DNA of 64,000 bases. Source: Acidobacteriota bacterium. Lineage in GTDB: Bacteria > Acidobacteriota > Thermoanaerobaculia > Thermoanaerobaculales > Thermoanaerobaculaceae. Position numbers and translations under genes: made by a program. Below the pieces are notes generated by a model, which searched no databases, was not told where the DNA came from, and was given only the letters and a program-made list of their open reading frames with translations. Where the stretch lies: positions 1 to 64,000 of the forward strand of contig PMLC01000029.1 in NCBI GenBank assembly GCA_003158745.1, given 5' to 3'. Below, one piece after another: positions 47,221 to 55,846 of the stretch. Every line of letters starts with the position of its first letter. The stretch's first letter is position 1.

Positions 47221-47490
47221 GCGGGGGAGGAATCCACGCCGGGTTGGCCCACGCCCGGTCGTTCACCCTTTCCCGCGTGCGGGAGAGGGCCGGGGTGAGG
47301 GCCTAATTGAGCGGTACCGAACCCCTCACATCGCCTTCCCTGGAAGCGGGGGAGGAATCCACGCCGGGTTGGCCCACGCCCGGTCGTTCACCCTCTCCCG
47401 CGTGCGGGAGAGGGCCGGGGTGAGGGCCCGGTTAAGCGGTACCGAACCCCTCACATCGCCTTCCCCGGAAGCGGGGGAGGAATCCGCGCA
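47221..47490. repeat. 125-bp tandem direct repeat (two full copies plus partial third) containing CCCTCTCCCGCGTGCGGGAGAGGG hairpins
   Basis: gcgggggaggaatcc recurs at 47221, 47346 and 47471 (125-nt period); internal hairpin in each unit. Confidence 0.9.
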
Positions 47491-47511
47491 GGGCTTGCGT
47501 GGCGGCACTTT

Positions 47512-47529
47512 GTATTAGATATAATATCC
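47512..47529. promoter_or_regulatory. Operator-like motif GTATTAGATATAATATCC upstream of YfcC-family transporter
   Basis: Reverse complement matches 52947-52964 at 15/18 positions; near-palindromic. Confidence 0.5.
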
Positions 47530-47549
47530 CGCCGACAGGGAGACCCCCC

Positions 47550-48938
47550 ATGGCCAAGAAGAGTCCCGACGTCTTCGTGATCGCGTTCACGCTGATCCTG
47601 CTGGCCGCGATTGCCACCTGGGTGCTGCCGGGCGGCTCGTACACGCGCCAGAAGGAGACCGTGGGCGGCTCGGTCCGCGAGGTGGTCGTCCCCGGGACGT
47701 TCCACGTCGAGCCGAGCAAGCCGCAGGTCGCCGCGATCCTGCTCGCCCCGATGCGTGGCTTCCTGCGAATGGGGGCGATCATCGGGCTCATCTTCATCGT
47801 CGGGGGCGCCTTCAACATCCTCAACGACACCGGCGCGATCGCCGCGGGCATTCACCAGCTCGTCAAACTCCTCGGGAACCGGAGCTTCCTGATCATCCCC
47901 ATCGTGATGACGGTCTTCTCCTTCTTCGGGGGCGCGTACGGAATGGCGGAGGAGGCGATCCCGTTCGCCCTCATCTTCGTCCCGCTGGCGCTCGCGCTGG
48001 GCTACGACTCGATCGTGGGCGTGTGTCTCTCGTTCGTCGCCGCGGGGGTCGGCTTCTCGGCCGGGTTCCTCAACCCGTTCACCGTGCAGATCTCACAGGG
48101 GATCGCGGGGGTGCCGCTCGGCTCCGGGATCAAGTACCGCCTCGTGATCTGGACCCTCGCGACGGTGCTGGCGATCGTCTGGGTGATGATCTACGCAGCG
48201 CGCGTCAAGGCCGACCCGAAACGCTCGGTGATGTACGAGCTCGACCAGCAGCGCCGCGAGGATCTCGCCAACGCCGAGGCCGAGCAGCCGGTGTTCACCT
48301 GGCGCCACGGCCTCTGCCTGCTCGTCCTCGCCGCCACCGTCGTCGGCCTGATTGTGGGCTCGACGGTCTACAGCTGGTACATGGTGGAGTTCGCGGGCCT
48401 GTTCTTCGCGATGGGCCTCGCCTGCGGGATCGCGGGCGGCATCGGGCCGAACAAGCTCGCCAAGTCGTTCATCGCGGGCGCCAAGGACCTCGCCAGCGCG
48501 GCGCTGATCGTCGCGTTCGCGGGGGGGATCGTCGTGATCCTGGAGGACGGGCACATCCTCGACACGATCCTCTACGGCATGGCCTCGGTCACCTCGCACT
48601 TCGGCGGCATCCTCGCGGCGCAGTCGATGTACGTGCTGCAGTGCATCCTCAACTTCTTCATCCCGTCGGGCTCGACCAAGGCCGTGCTCACGATGCCGCT
48701 GCTCGCGCCGCTGGCGGACCTCTCCGGGATCACGCGGCAGACGCTGGTGCTCGCGTATCAGCTAGGCGCCGGCTTCAACAGCATGATCCTTCCCACCTCG
48801 GCGGTCACCGTGGGCACGCTCGCGCTCGCCAAGATCCCGTACGAGCGCTGGTTCAAGTGGAACTGGCCGCTGCAGGTGGCGCTGTTCGTGTTCTCCCTGC
48901 TCGCGCTCGTCTGGCCGGCGGTGACGCACTGGAACTAG
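47550..48938 (+). CDS. YfcC-family (C4-dicarboxylate/arginine-type) transporter
   Basis: WVLPGGSYTRQ...GTFHVEP...GAFNILNDTGAIAAGIHQLVKLLGNRSFLIIPIVMTVFSFFGGAYGMAEEAIPF. Confidence 0.85.
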   Translation: MAKKSPDVFVIAFTLILLAAIATWVLPGGSYTRQKETVGGSVREVVVPGTFHVEPSKPQVAAILLAPMRGFLRMGAIIGLIFIVGGAFNILNDTGAIAAGIHQLVKLLGNRSFLIIPIVMTVFSFFGGAYGMAEEAIPFALIFVPLALALGYDSIVGVCLSFVAAGVGFSAGFLNPFTVQISQGIAGVPLGSGIKYRLVIWTLATVLAIVWVMIYAARVKADPKRSVMYELDQQRREDLANAEAEQPVFTWRHGLCLLVLAATVVGLIVGSTVYSWYMVEFAGLFFAMGLACGIAGGIGPNKLAKSFIAGAKDLASAALIVAFAGGIVVILEDGHILDTILYGMASVTSHFGGILAAQSMYVLQCILNFFIPSGSTKAVLTMPLLAPLADLSGITRQTLVLAYQLGAGFNSMILPTSAVTVGTLALAKIPYERWFKWNWPLQVALFVFSLLALVWPAVTHWN

Positions 48939-48943
48939 GGAGC

Positions 48944-49030
48944 GGGGGAGTTCGAAGGTTCGGAAGTTCGCAGGTTCGAAGGTTCAACAGCGGCAGAGGA
49001 GCAGACGGGCAGAGGAGCAGGGGAGCGCGA
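48944..49030 (+). repeat. TTCGAAGG units followed by GAGGAGC units (left of LRR gene)
   Basis: ggagttcgaaggttcggaagttcgcaggttcgaaggttcaacagcggcagaggagcagacgggcagaggagcaggggagc. Confidence 0.8.
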
Positions 49031-49221
49031 GGACGGCCGTTATCACGAGCGGACAGCGCTCGAACCGGCTTCCGCCAGACTCGTACCCAACCCACTGAAA
49101 GCCAAAAAGGTGAGAAGAAGGTGATACCTATGCGGAACGACAGGCTAAGTCCTCGCTCTGACCAACCCGATCCGCAGCCGCCGACGTTGAACGCTGCCCC
49201 AATTGCACTATCCTCGACGGC

Positions 49222-51411
49222 ATGAAGAACAACTTCTCAGGTCGGACGCTGGCTGTACCTTTGGCGAGCCTCGCGTTCCTGATTAGTCCCACCCACGCTA
49301 ATGCTGCCATCCCGGCCAGCGAACGTCAGGCGCTGGTTGCTCTGTACAACGCCACGGACGGTGAACGGTGGGCCTATGGCACCCAGTGGAACGGGACGGT
49401 TGGGACGGAATGCACATGGGACGGCGTCACATGTGATGCCGAGGGGACCACGGTCACCGCTCTTTCACTGCGGAGGCGTGGTTTGCAGGGTCACCTGCCT
49501 GTGTCTATCGCCCAGCTCACAAACCTCGAGACCCTCGACCTCGGGGAGCTCAACGCCCTTGAGGGTCCGGTTCCACTCGAGCTCTGCCGTCTCTCGAAGC
49601 TGCGGAAGCTCCTCTTGGACGGCAACGGACTCTCGGGGCCCATCCCACCTCAGATCGCCAGCCTGCGAAACCTGGAAGTGCTCGAACTATCCTTTAACAG
49701 CCTATCCGGTTCGATTCCGGTCGAGCTGGCGCAGCTCGCCAATCTCGAGCGCCTCGAACTCGAAGGGAACAACCTCCTAGGAGTAATCCCGGCCCAGCTC
49801 GGCAAGCTATCCCGCCTCACGTGGCTCAACCTGGATCGCACGAAGATCTGGGGCACGATCCCGCCGGAACTAGGCCGGCTCACCAACCTCACCTACCTCA
49901 AGCTCAAGTCCAACCAGCTGTCCGGCTCGATCCCGCGCGAGCTCGGGAACCTCGTTGCCCTTGAATACCTGGGGCTAGGCCACAATCAACTCTCCGGCCC
50001 CATTCCTGCCGAACTCGGGAGGTTGCCCAGGGTGCGCATAATCGATCTCTCCTACAACCAGCTCGAGGGTTCGATACCTGATGGCCTGAGCGCGCTTGCC
50101 CAGCACGTCTTGCTGAGTCTGGACTTCAGACACAACAAGTTCAGCGGCCCGATCCCCCCCGAGCTGGGGAACATGCCGTACCTGGAGGGTCTGAATCTCT
50201 CGGCCAACCAGCTCACGGGTCCGATACCGCCGGAACTTGGCAAGCTCCAGGCGGGCGGGGGCGTCTCGCTTGACCTCTCGGCGAACCACCTCACGGGCTC
50301 GATCCCGCCGGAGCTTGGCAATCTGAACGCGGTCTACCTGAACCTCTCCTCGAATCTCCTCACTGGCCCGATCCCGACAGAGATCGGGAAGATCACACGA
50401 CTTAACCAACTTGACCTCTCCGCGAACCGCCTCTCTGGGCCGATTCCTAGTGAGCTGGGACAGCTTCGATTCCTGCTGCTGCTCGATCTCTCAATTAACG
50501 AGCTGAGCGGCCCGATCCCATTCACGCTCGCAACCGCCACCTCGATGCTCGAGTTGAACCTCAGCTACAACCGCCTGAGCGGCCCCATACCAGGTGAGTT
50601 TGGGAGCGTGAAGCACCTTCGGCATCTTGACCTCTCGACCAACCAACTCACGGGTCTGATCCCGCCTGAGCTTGGCAAGCTCCAGGTGGACCTGGGCGTC
50701 TCCCTCAACCTCTCGGTCAACCACCTCACGGGCTCAATCCCGCCCGAGCTTGGCAATCTGAACGCGGTCTACCTGAACCTCTCCTCGAATCTCCTCACTG
50801 GTCCGATCCCGACAGAACTCGGGAAGATCAAACGCCTCAACTACCTCGACCTCTCGGTGAATCAGCTCACAGGTCATATTCCCCCCGAACTCGGCACGCT
50901 GGTCCGGATGGGGAAGCTCAAGCTCTGCGGCAACGCGCTCGCGGGCGAGATTCCCAAGACGCTGGAGGCCATGGATACGCCCACGCGCCGTGTCCAGTCG
51001 ATCGACATCCGTTGGAACGCGCTCCATACGGTGGACGCCGCCCTCGGGACGTTCCTCGAATCCAAGGAAGTCGATGGCGACTGGTCCGCCACGCAGACCG
51101 TTCCACCGAGCGATGTGAGCGTGAGCGTTGAGGCACCGGACTCGATCACGCTCAGTTGGGCGCCGGTGAGCTACACGGCCAACCCCGGTTACTATCGGAT
51201 CTACGCATCAGCGGTCAGCGGCGGTCCATATCAGCTCGTAGCCACCACCAGAAGCAAGGCCGACGCCTCATGGCTGGTCACGGGGCTTCATGGGGAGACG
51301 TTGTACCTCGTGATCGACACCGTCACCGAGCAGCACGTGCACAACCCAGGCCCCGTCGAGAGCGACCATTCGAAGGAAGTCTACGCACAACTGACCGCCC
51401 GAATGAGGTAG
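49222..51411 (+). CDS. Secreted plant-type leucine-rich-repeat protein with C-terminal fibronectin-III-like domain
   Basis: Signal peptide; ERQALVALYNATDGERWAYGTQWNG...CTWDGVTCDAEGTTVTALSL LRR-N-terminal-like cap; many LxxLDLSxNxLSGPIPxELGxL repeats; C-terminal PDSITLSWAPVSYTANPGYYRIYAS. Confidence 0.92.
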   Translation: MKNNFSGRTLAVPLASLAFLISPTHANAAIPASERQALVALYNATDGERWAYGTQWNGTVGTECTWDGVTCDAEGTTVTALSLRRRGLQGHLPVSIAQLTNLETLDLGELNALEGPVPLELCRLSKLRKLLLDGNGLSGPIPPQIASLRNLEVLELSFNSLSGSIPVELAQLANLERLELEGNNLLGVIPAQLGKLSRLTWLNLDRTKIWGTIPPELGRLTNLTYLKLKSNQLSGSIPRELGNLVALEYLGLGHNQLSGPIPAELGRLPRVRIIDLSYNQLEGSIPDGLSALAQHVLLSLDFRHNKFSGPIPPELGNMPYLEGLNLSANQLTGPIPPELGKLQAGGGVSLDLSANHLTGSIPPELGNLNAVYLNLSSNLLTGPIPTEIGKITRLNQLDLSANRLSGPIPSELGQLRFLLLLDLSINELSGPIPFTLATATSMLELNLSYNRLSGPIPGEFGSVKHLRHLDLSTNQLTGLIPPELGKLQVDLGVSLNLSVNHLTGSIPPELGNLNAVYLNLSSNLLTGPIPTELGKIKRLNYLDLSVNQLTGHIPPELGTLVRMGKLKLCGNALAGEIPKTLEAMDTPTRRVQSIDIRWNALHTVDAALGTFLESKEVDGDWSATQTVPPSDVSVSVEAPDSITLSWAPVSYTANPGYYRIYASAVSGGPYQLVATTRSKADASWLVTGLHGETLYLVIDTVTEQHVHNPGPVESDHSKEVYAQLTARMR

Positions 51412-51530
51412 GATCGGATGCCTCTAGTATGTACTTAGCTGATTTGTAGTCGTGGCCTCTCATTTGCCGAGACTTGCTGAGAGAATGACGGTCACGGTCG
51501 CTCAGCCGGCCCGTCTGAGCTTGCCGCCTT

Positions 51531-51568
51531 TGCTCCTCTGCTCCTCCGCCCCTCTGCTCCTCTGCTGC
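51531..51568 (-). repeat. CTCCTCTG arm (reverse orientation, right of LRR gene)
   Basis: tgctcctctgctcctccgcccctctgctcctctgctgc. Confidence 0.75.
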
Positions 51569-51580
51569 AGCGAACGAGCT

Positions 51581-52810
51581 CTACTTCCCCTCCGCCTTCG
51601 GGGCGATAGCCTGTATCTCGGTGAGGGTGCGCTCCGCAAGCTGGTCCTGGAGGCACGACACCTCTTGCGGCGCCGGCGCCTCCTTTCGCCAATCGGCGAG
51701 GGCGGCCTCGGCGTGGCGGAAGTTCTCGGCCTCGCTCTTGAGCAGGCGGGGCTCGAGCGCCGAGTCGGAGGCGGCGAACGCGTCGGCGCGGATGAACTTC
51801 TTCAGCTCGCCGCGGGTCTCGGGGTAGAACACCGTCCGCACGGCGTCGAGCGCCTGCGTCATCTCCGAGGCCTTGAGCGCCGGCGCGAGCGCCGACGGCA
51901 CCCTCGCGGCCCGCACCCACACGGGGACCGCCGCGCCGGTGATCGGCTGGCCGACGATCACCCACAACGTCGCGAGCAGGGGATCCTCGCCCGGGCGCAC
52001 GCCCTCGAACAGCGCGACGGAGGCGGTGTCGAACCTGCAGACGCTGTCGGCGGTGTAGGCCCAGTGCGCGCCTGCCGGCAGGCCCTTGGCGGGGTACGAG
52101 CCGATACGGACGTTGGCGACGTCGCGCGCGGGACCGGAGAGCAGGGTCGGGGCGGCGAGCGCCTTGGCCTTGACGAGCTCGTCGAGCAGCGAGGTGGCCC
52201 GCTCCCGCCGGAGGAAGCCGGACCCGTCCTCGGTGTCGCCCGAGTCGCTGTAGTTGGTGCGCACGATGAACCCGTTGGGCGCGACCTTGGGGTCGGTGGC
52301 GTCGAAGCGTTTGTGTGCCTTGCGGCCGGTCTCGAAGATCGCCGCGCCCCCTTTGGCGTCGATGACGCCGAAGTTGGCCATCACGTCGCGGCCGCCGTCC
52401 GTCTTGTCGAGCAGCGCCTGGAACTCCTCCACGGTGGCGCACGACTGCAGCGCAAGGCGCATGAGCTGGCCCTCGGCGACCGAGTCGCCCTTGTCGAGGT
52501 TGTAGGAGGCGGAGTTCATGATCGCGAACCCCTGGGCGTTGATCCCGGCCCAGATATCGAGCCCGGCCGGGTCGGCGGAGTTGACCACGCCCACGAACGG
52601 GTAGCGCCCGGTGGCGTCGTACACGACCTGGTTCTGCTTGTTGTCGGCGTCGCGGTTCTTCCAGAGGAGCGGGCGGCCGTTGGCGGTCGCCTGGCCCGAG
52701 ACCACCGCCGTGGTGCAGGCGCGAGCGTCGTTCACGAAGGCCATGCCGAGAGCGACTGCCAGGCAGAGGCTCAGGAACAAGAGGGTGCGATCCACATTCT
52801 TCGGGGTCAT
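51581..52810 (-). CDS. Secreted Ntn-hydrolase (C45/acyl-CoA:6-APA acyltransferase-like) with predicted N-terminal Cys nucleophile
   Basis: Signal peptide ending NDARA|CTTAVVSGQATANGRPLLWKNRDAD. Confidence 0.7.
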   Translation of the reverse strand: MTPKNVDRTLLFLSLCLAVALGMAFVNDARACTTAVVSGQATANGRPLLWKNRDADNKQNQVVYDATGRYPFVGVVNSADPAGLDIWAGINAQGFAIMNSASYNLDKGDSVAEGQLMRLALQSCATVEEFQALLDKTDGGRDVMANFGVIDAKGGAAIFETGRKAHKRFDATDPKVAPNGFIVRTNYSDSGDTEDGSGFLRRERATSLLDELVKAKALAAPTLLSGPARDVANVRIGSYPAKGLPAGAHWAYTADSVCRFDTASVALFEGVRPGEDPLLATLWVIVGQPITGAAVPVWVRAARVPSALAPALKASEMTQALDAVRTVFYPETRGELKKFIRADAFAASDSALEPRLLKSEAENFRHAEAALADWRKEAPAPQEVSCLQDQLAERTLTEIQAIAPKAEGK

Positions 52811-52946
52811 GACTCCTCCTTGGAGCGGGGTTGGGGTGTCGGCTGAGGCGGGGAAAAGCGTTCCCGTGAGCGCAGGGCGGCGCCGCCGGTGTCGCCTGCG
52901 CCCCGCTTGACTCGTACGGCGTGGTGGGCTAGCGTCGGCACGGATT

Positions 52947-52964
52947 GGATTTTATATCAAATAT
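52947..52964. promoter_or_regulatory. Operator-like motif GGATTTTATATCAAATAT upstream of gntR
   Basis: 15/18 match to reverse complement of 47512-47529; lies in the divergent 51581..52810 / gntR intergenic region. Confidence 0.5.
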
Positions 52965-52977
52965 CGGAGACGATCGG

Positions 52978-53664
52978 ATGTCGGACGAAACCACTCCTCC
53001 AGCTCACAAGCAGCTTCCTCAGTGGATCGCGGAACAGATCCGCGCGGAGATCCTGGAAGGCCGCCTCAAGCCCGGCGAGTGGCTGCGCCAGGAGAGGCTC
53101 GCCCAGGAGCACGGCGTCAGCCAGATGCCGGTCCGGGAGGCTCTCAAGAAGCTCGCCTCCGAGGGTCTCGTGGAGCACGTGCCCTACCGAGGGGTGCGGG
53201 TCGTGGAGTTCTCGGTCGCCGACGTCGAGGACCTGTACACCTGCCGGTCCTTCATCGAGGGGATGGCGGCGCGCTTCGCGGCGGCGAGCATCTCGGACGA
53301 GGAGCTCGACGAGCTGAGGGCGCTCGCGACGCGGATGGCGGCGTGCGAGACGCCCAAGGACCTGCACGAGTACCGGGAGTTGAACCGGCGCTTCCACGGA
53401 GTGATCTTCACCGCAAGCCGACGCTCGTACCTGGTGCGGACGCTGGCGCAACTGTGGTCGGCGTTCCCCACGATGCTCTGGAGCAACGTGCCGCGCGTCG
53501 CGATCGCCTCGGTCCCGGAGCGCGACCAGCCCGACGTCGAGGAACACGCGGCGATCATCGCCGCGCTCGCCGCGCGCGACCCGGCTGCCGCCGAGCGCGC
53601 CGTCCGCACCCACATCGAGGCGGCGGGCAAGTCTCTGCTCGGTGCCGTGGAGACCCAGCAATGA
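52978..53664 (+). CDS. GntR-family transcriptional regulator (FCD/FadR-type)
   Basis: QLPQWIAEQIRAEILEGRLKPGEWLRQERLAQEHGVSQMPVREALKKLASEGLVEHVPYRGVRV wHTH; helical FCD C-terminus. Confidence 0.9.
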   Translation: MSDETTPPAHKQLPQWIAEQIRAEILEGRLKPGEWLRQERLAQEHGVSQMPVREALKKLASEGLVEHVPYRGVRVVEFSVADVEDLYTCRSFIEGMAARFAAASISDEELDELRALATRMAACETPKDLHEYRELNRRFHGVIFTASRRSYLVRTLAQLWSAFPTMLWSNVPRVAIASVPERDQPDVEEHAAIIAALAARDPAAAERAVRTHIEAAGKSLLGAVETQQ

Positions 53665-53738
53665 ACCGCTCCGAGGTGGAATTCTCGCCCACGGAAACCA
53701 GCGGTACCTACCTCTTCCCTCGACAAGGAGGCCTCATC

Positions 53739-54602
53739 ATGCGGCGGACTCTCGCTCTCATCGGCTCGGTGATGGTCGCGGTGGCGGCAACCGCCGCCGG
53801 TCCCTCTCCCAAGGGCAACCTGGTCCTCATCGGCGGCGGCGACAAGCCGAAGGACGCGATGATCAAGTTCATCGAGCTGGCCGGCGGCCCGAAGGCCTCC
53901 ATCGTGGCCATCCCGACCGCTTCCGAGGAAGCGGACGCGGCCTCCTACTACGTGAAGCTCTTCAAGGAGGAGTTCGGGTGCACCAACGTTGTGGCGCTCG
54001 ACATCAAGGCGAAGGCCGACGCGATGCGGCCGGATTTCGCGCAGCGCGCCGCCGAGGCGGGCGGCATCTTCTTCGGAGGCGGGGACCAGGTCCGCATCAC
54101 GAACGCGATTCTCGGCACGCCGGTTGGCGCGGCGATCGCGAGGGCGTTCGAGCGCGGCGCGGTCGTCGGCGGCACGTCGGCCGGGACGGCGTGCCAGAGC
54201 GACCCGATGATCACGGGCGAGGGAGACTTCACGGTGATCAAGGCCAACACGGTCGAGCTGAAGCCGGGGCTCGGATTCTTTCGCGGGGTGATCGTGGACC
54301 AGCACTTCATCAAGCGCCAGCGGGAGAACCGTTTGCTGGCGGTGATCCTGGAGCACCCCGACCTGCTCGGCGTGGCCGTGGACGAGGAGGCCGCGGTCTG
54401 GGTGCGCCCCGACCAGACGTTCACCGTGCTCGGCAAGAGCTCGGTCGTCGTGATCGACGCATCGAACGCGAAGGTCGGCCGGCAGCCGGGCGAGAAGGGG
54501 CAGGACCGCCTTGGGGCCCACGGCCTGAAGGTCGACATCCTCATGCCGGGCGAGGCATACGACCTCAAGACCCGGGCAGTGGTGACCGCTCCGGCCAAAT
54601 AG
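53739..54602 (+). CDS. Secreted cyanophycinase-like (S51) peptidase
   Basis: GNLVLIGGGDKPKDAMIKFIELAGG, GGIFFGGGDQVRITNAI, GAVVGGTSAGTACQSDPMI (Ser nucleophile motif). Confidence 0.85.
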   Translation: MRRTLALIGSVMVAVAATAAGPSPKGNLVLIGGGDKPKDAMIKFIELAGGPKASIVAIPTASEEADAASYYVKLFKEEFGCTNVVALDIKAKADAMRPDFAQRAAEAGGIFFGGGDQVRITNAILGTPVGAAIARAFERGAVVGGTSAGTACQSDPMITGEGDFTVIKANTVELKPGLGFFRGVIVDQHFIKRQRENRLLAVILEHPDLLGVAVDEEAAVWVRPDQTFTVLGKSSVVVIDASNAKVGRQPGEKGQDRLGAHGLKVDILMPGEAYDLKTRAVVTAPAK

Positions 54603-54657
54603 CGCTGAACTCCCCGTCCCGGTGTAGGTGCGGGGCTTGTTCCCGCCCTGTCGTTCA

Positions 54658-54681
54658 CCCTCTCCCGCGAGCGGGAGAGGG
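54658..54681. terminator. CCCTCTCCCGCGAGCGGGAGAGGG palindrome between convergent genes (dispersed repeat, possible bidirectional terminator)
   Basis: Perfect palindromic hairpin; same core as the 47221-47490 repeats. Confidence 0.5.
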
Positions 54682-54709
54682 GAGGTGGGGGGCTCGCGCT
54701 GGCTCTGCT

Positions 54710-55846
54710 CTACGACCACACGCCGGGGATGGCGCGGGCGCAACTCGGGCAGCGGCCCTTCGTGAGGCGGTTCTCCATGACCTGGAACCCAACCCGCCGG
54801 ATGAGCTGGCCGCCACAGCCCGGGCAGACGGTGCTCTCGCCGGCGTGACCGGGGACGTTGCCGAGGTAGGCGAACGCGAGCCCTTCGGCCTTTGCGATCT
54901 GCCAGGCTCGCTCCAGCGAATCGAGCGGGGTGGGCGGGAGGTTGGTGAGGCGGTACGTCGGGTGAAAGCGTGTGAAGTGCACCGGCACCTCGGCACCGAG
55001 GGTCGTCTTGACCCAGCGAGAGAGGGTACGGACCTCCGCTTCGGAGTCGTTGAGCTCCGGAAGTAGCAGCACGACGATCTCGAGCCAGGTCCCGCTGGCC
55101 TTGATCGCCTCGATCGACTTGAGGACGGGTTTCAGCTCGCCACGCACGACGTCCTTGTAGAAGCGTTCGGAGAATGCCTTGAGGTCCACCTTCATCGCGA
55201 CGAGCGACGGGAGCACCTCCTTGAGGGGCTTCTCCTGGATGTAGCCGTTGGAGACCACCGTGGAGCGGATACCGAGCTTCCGTCCCTCGATGGCGGTGTC
55301 GCGCACGTACTCCCAGAACACGACAGGCTCGGAGTAGGTGGCGGACAGCAGCGGCACGCCGTTGTTGCGCGCGATCTTGGCGAGCGCCTCGGGCGGCAGG
55401 TACGTGGCAGCGACCTGCTCCGGCCTGAACTGTGAGATCTCCCAGTTCTGGCAGAACTTGCACTCGACGTTGCAGCCCGCGGTGGCGTACGACAGCGCCT
55501 GCGAGCCGGGCAGGACATGGAAGAAAGGTTTCTTCTCGATCGGGTCCAGGTGAACGGTGCAGGCGAGGGAGTGGACGAGCGTGTTGTAGACGCCGCCGCG
55601 GTTCTCGCGGACACCGCACCCGCCGCGCTCGGCATCGGCGACTTGGCAGCCGCGGGGGCAGAGCTGGCACTCGACGCGCGAGTCGGGGAGCTTCTTGTAC
55701 CAGGACGCCTCGCGGGCCGGCAGCTCGTCGGGGGGAACGGGAGCGCCGACCGTCGGCGAGGCGGCTTTGCTCCGGCGCGGAAGGAGCGCGGCGGCCGCTC
55801 CGGCGCAGGTGGCCACGGCAAGCTGCCGGCGGCTCAGGCTGCCCAT
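54710..55846 (-). CDS. amrS: AmmeMemoRadiSam-system radical SAM enzyme (AmrS-like) with predicted twin-arginine N-terminus
   Basis: CQLCPRGCQVADAERGGCGVRENRGGVYNTLVHSLACTVHLDPIEKKPFFHVLPGSQALSYATAGCNVECKFCQNWEISQFRPEQV; N-terminus MGSLSRRQLAVATCAGAAAALL. Confidence 0.9.
   Translation of the reverse strand: MGSLSRRQLAVATCAGAAAALLPRRSKAASPTVGAPVPPDELPAREASWYKKLPDSRVECQLCPRGCQVADAERGGCGVRENRGGVYNTLVHSLACTVHLDPIEKKPFFHVLPGSQALSYATAGCNVECKFCQNWEISQFRPEQVAATYLPPEALAKIARNNGVPLLSATYSEPVVFWEYVRDTAIEGRKLGIRSTVVSNGYIQEKPLKEVLPSLVAMKVDLKAFSERFYKDVVRGELKPVLKSIEAIKASGTWLEIVVLLLPELNDSEAEVRTLSRWVKTTLGAEVPVHFTRFHPTYRLTNLPPTPLDSLERAWQIAKAEGLAFAYLGNVPGHAGESTVCPGCGGQLIRRVGFQVMENRLTKGRCPSCARAIPGVWS

Noticed and set aside
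47221-47490. Possible CRISPR array from 125-bp repeats
   Set aside because: Whole 125-bp unit repeats with no unique spacers; no cas genes
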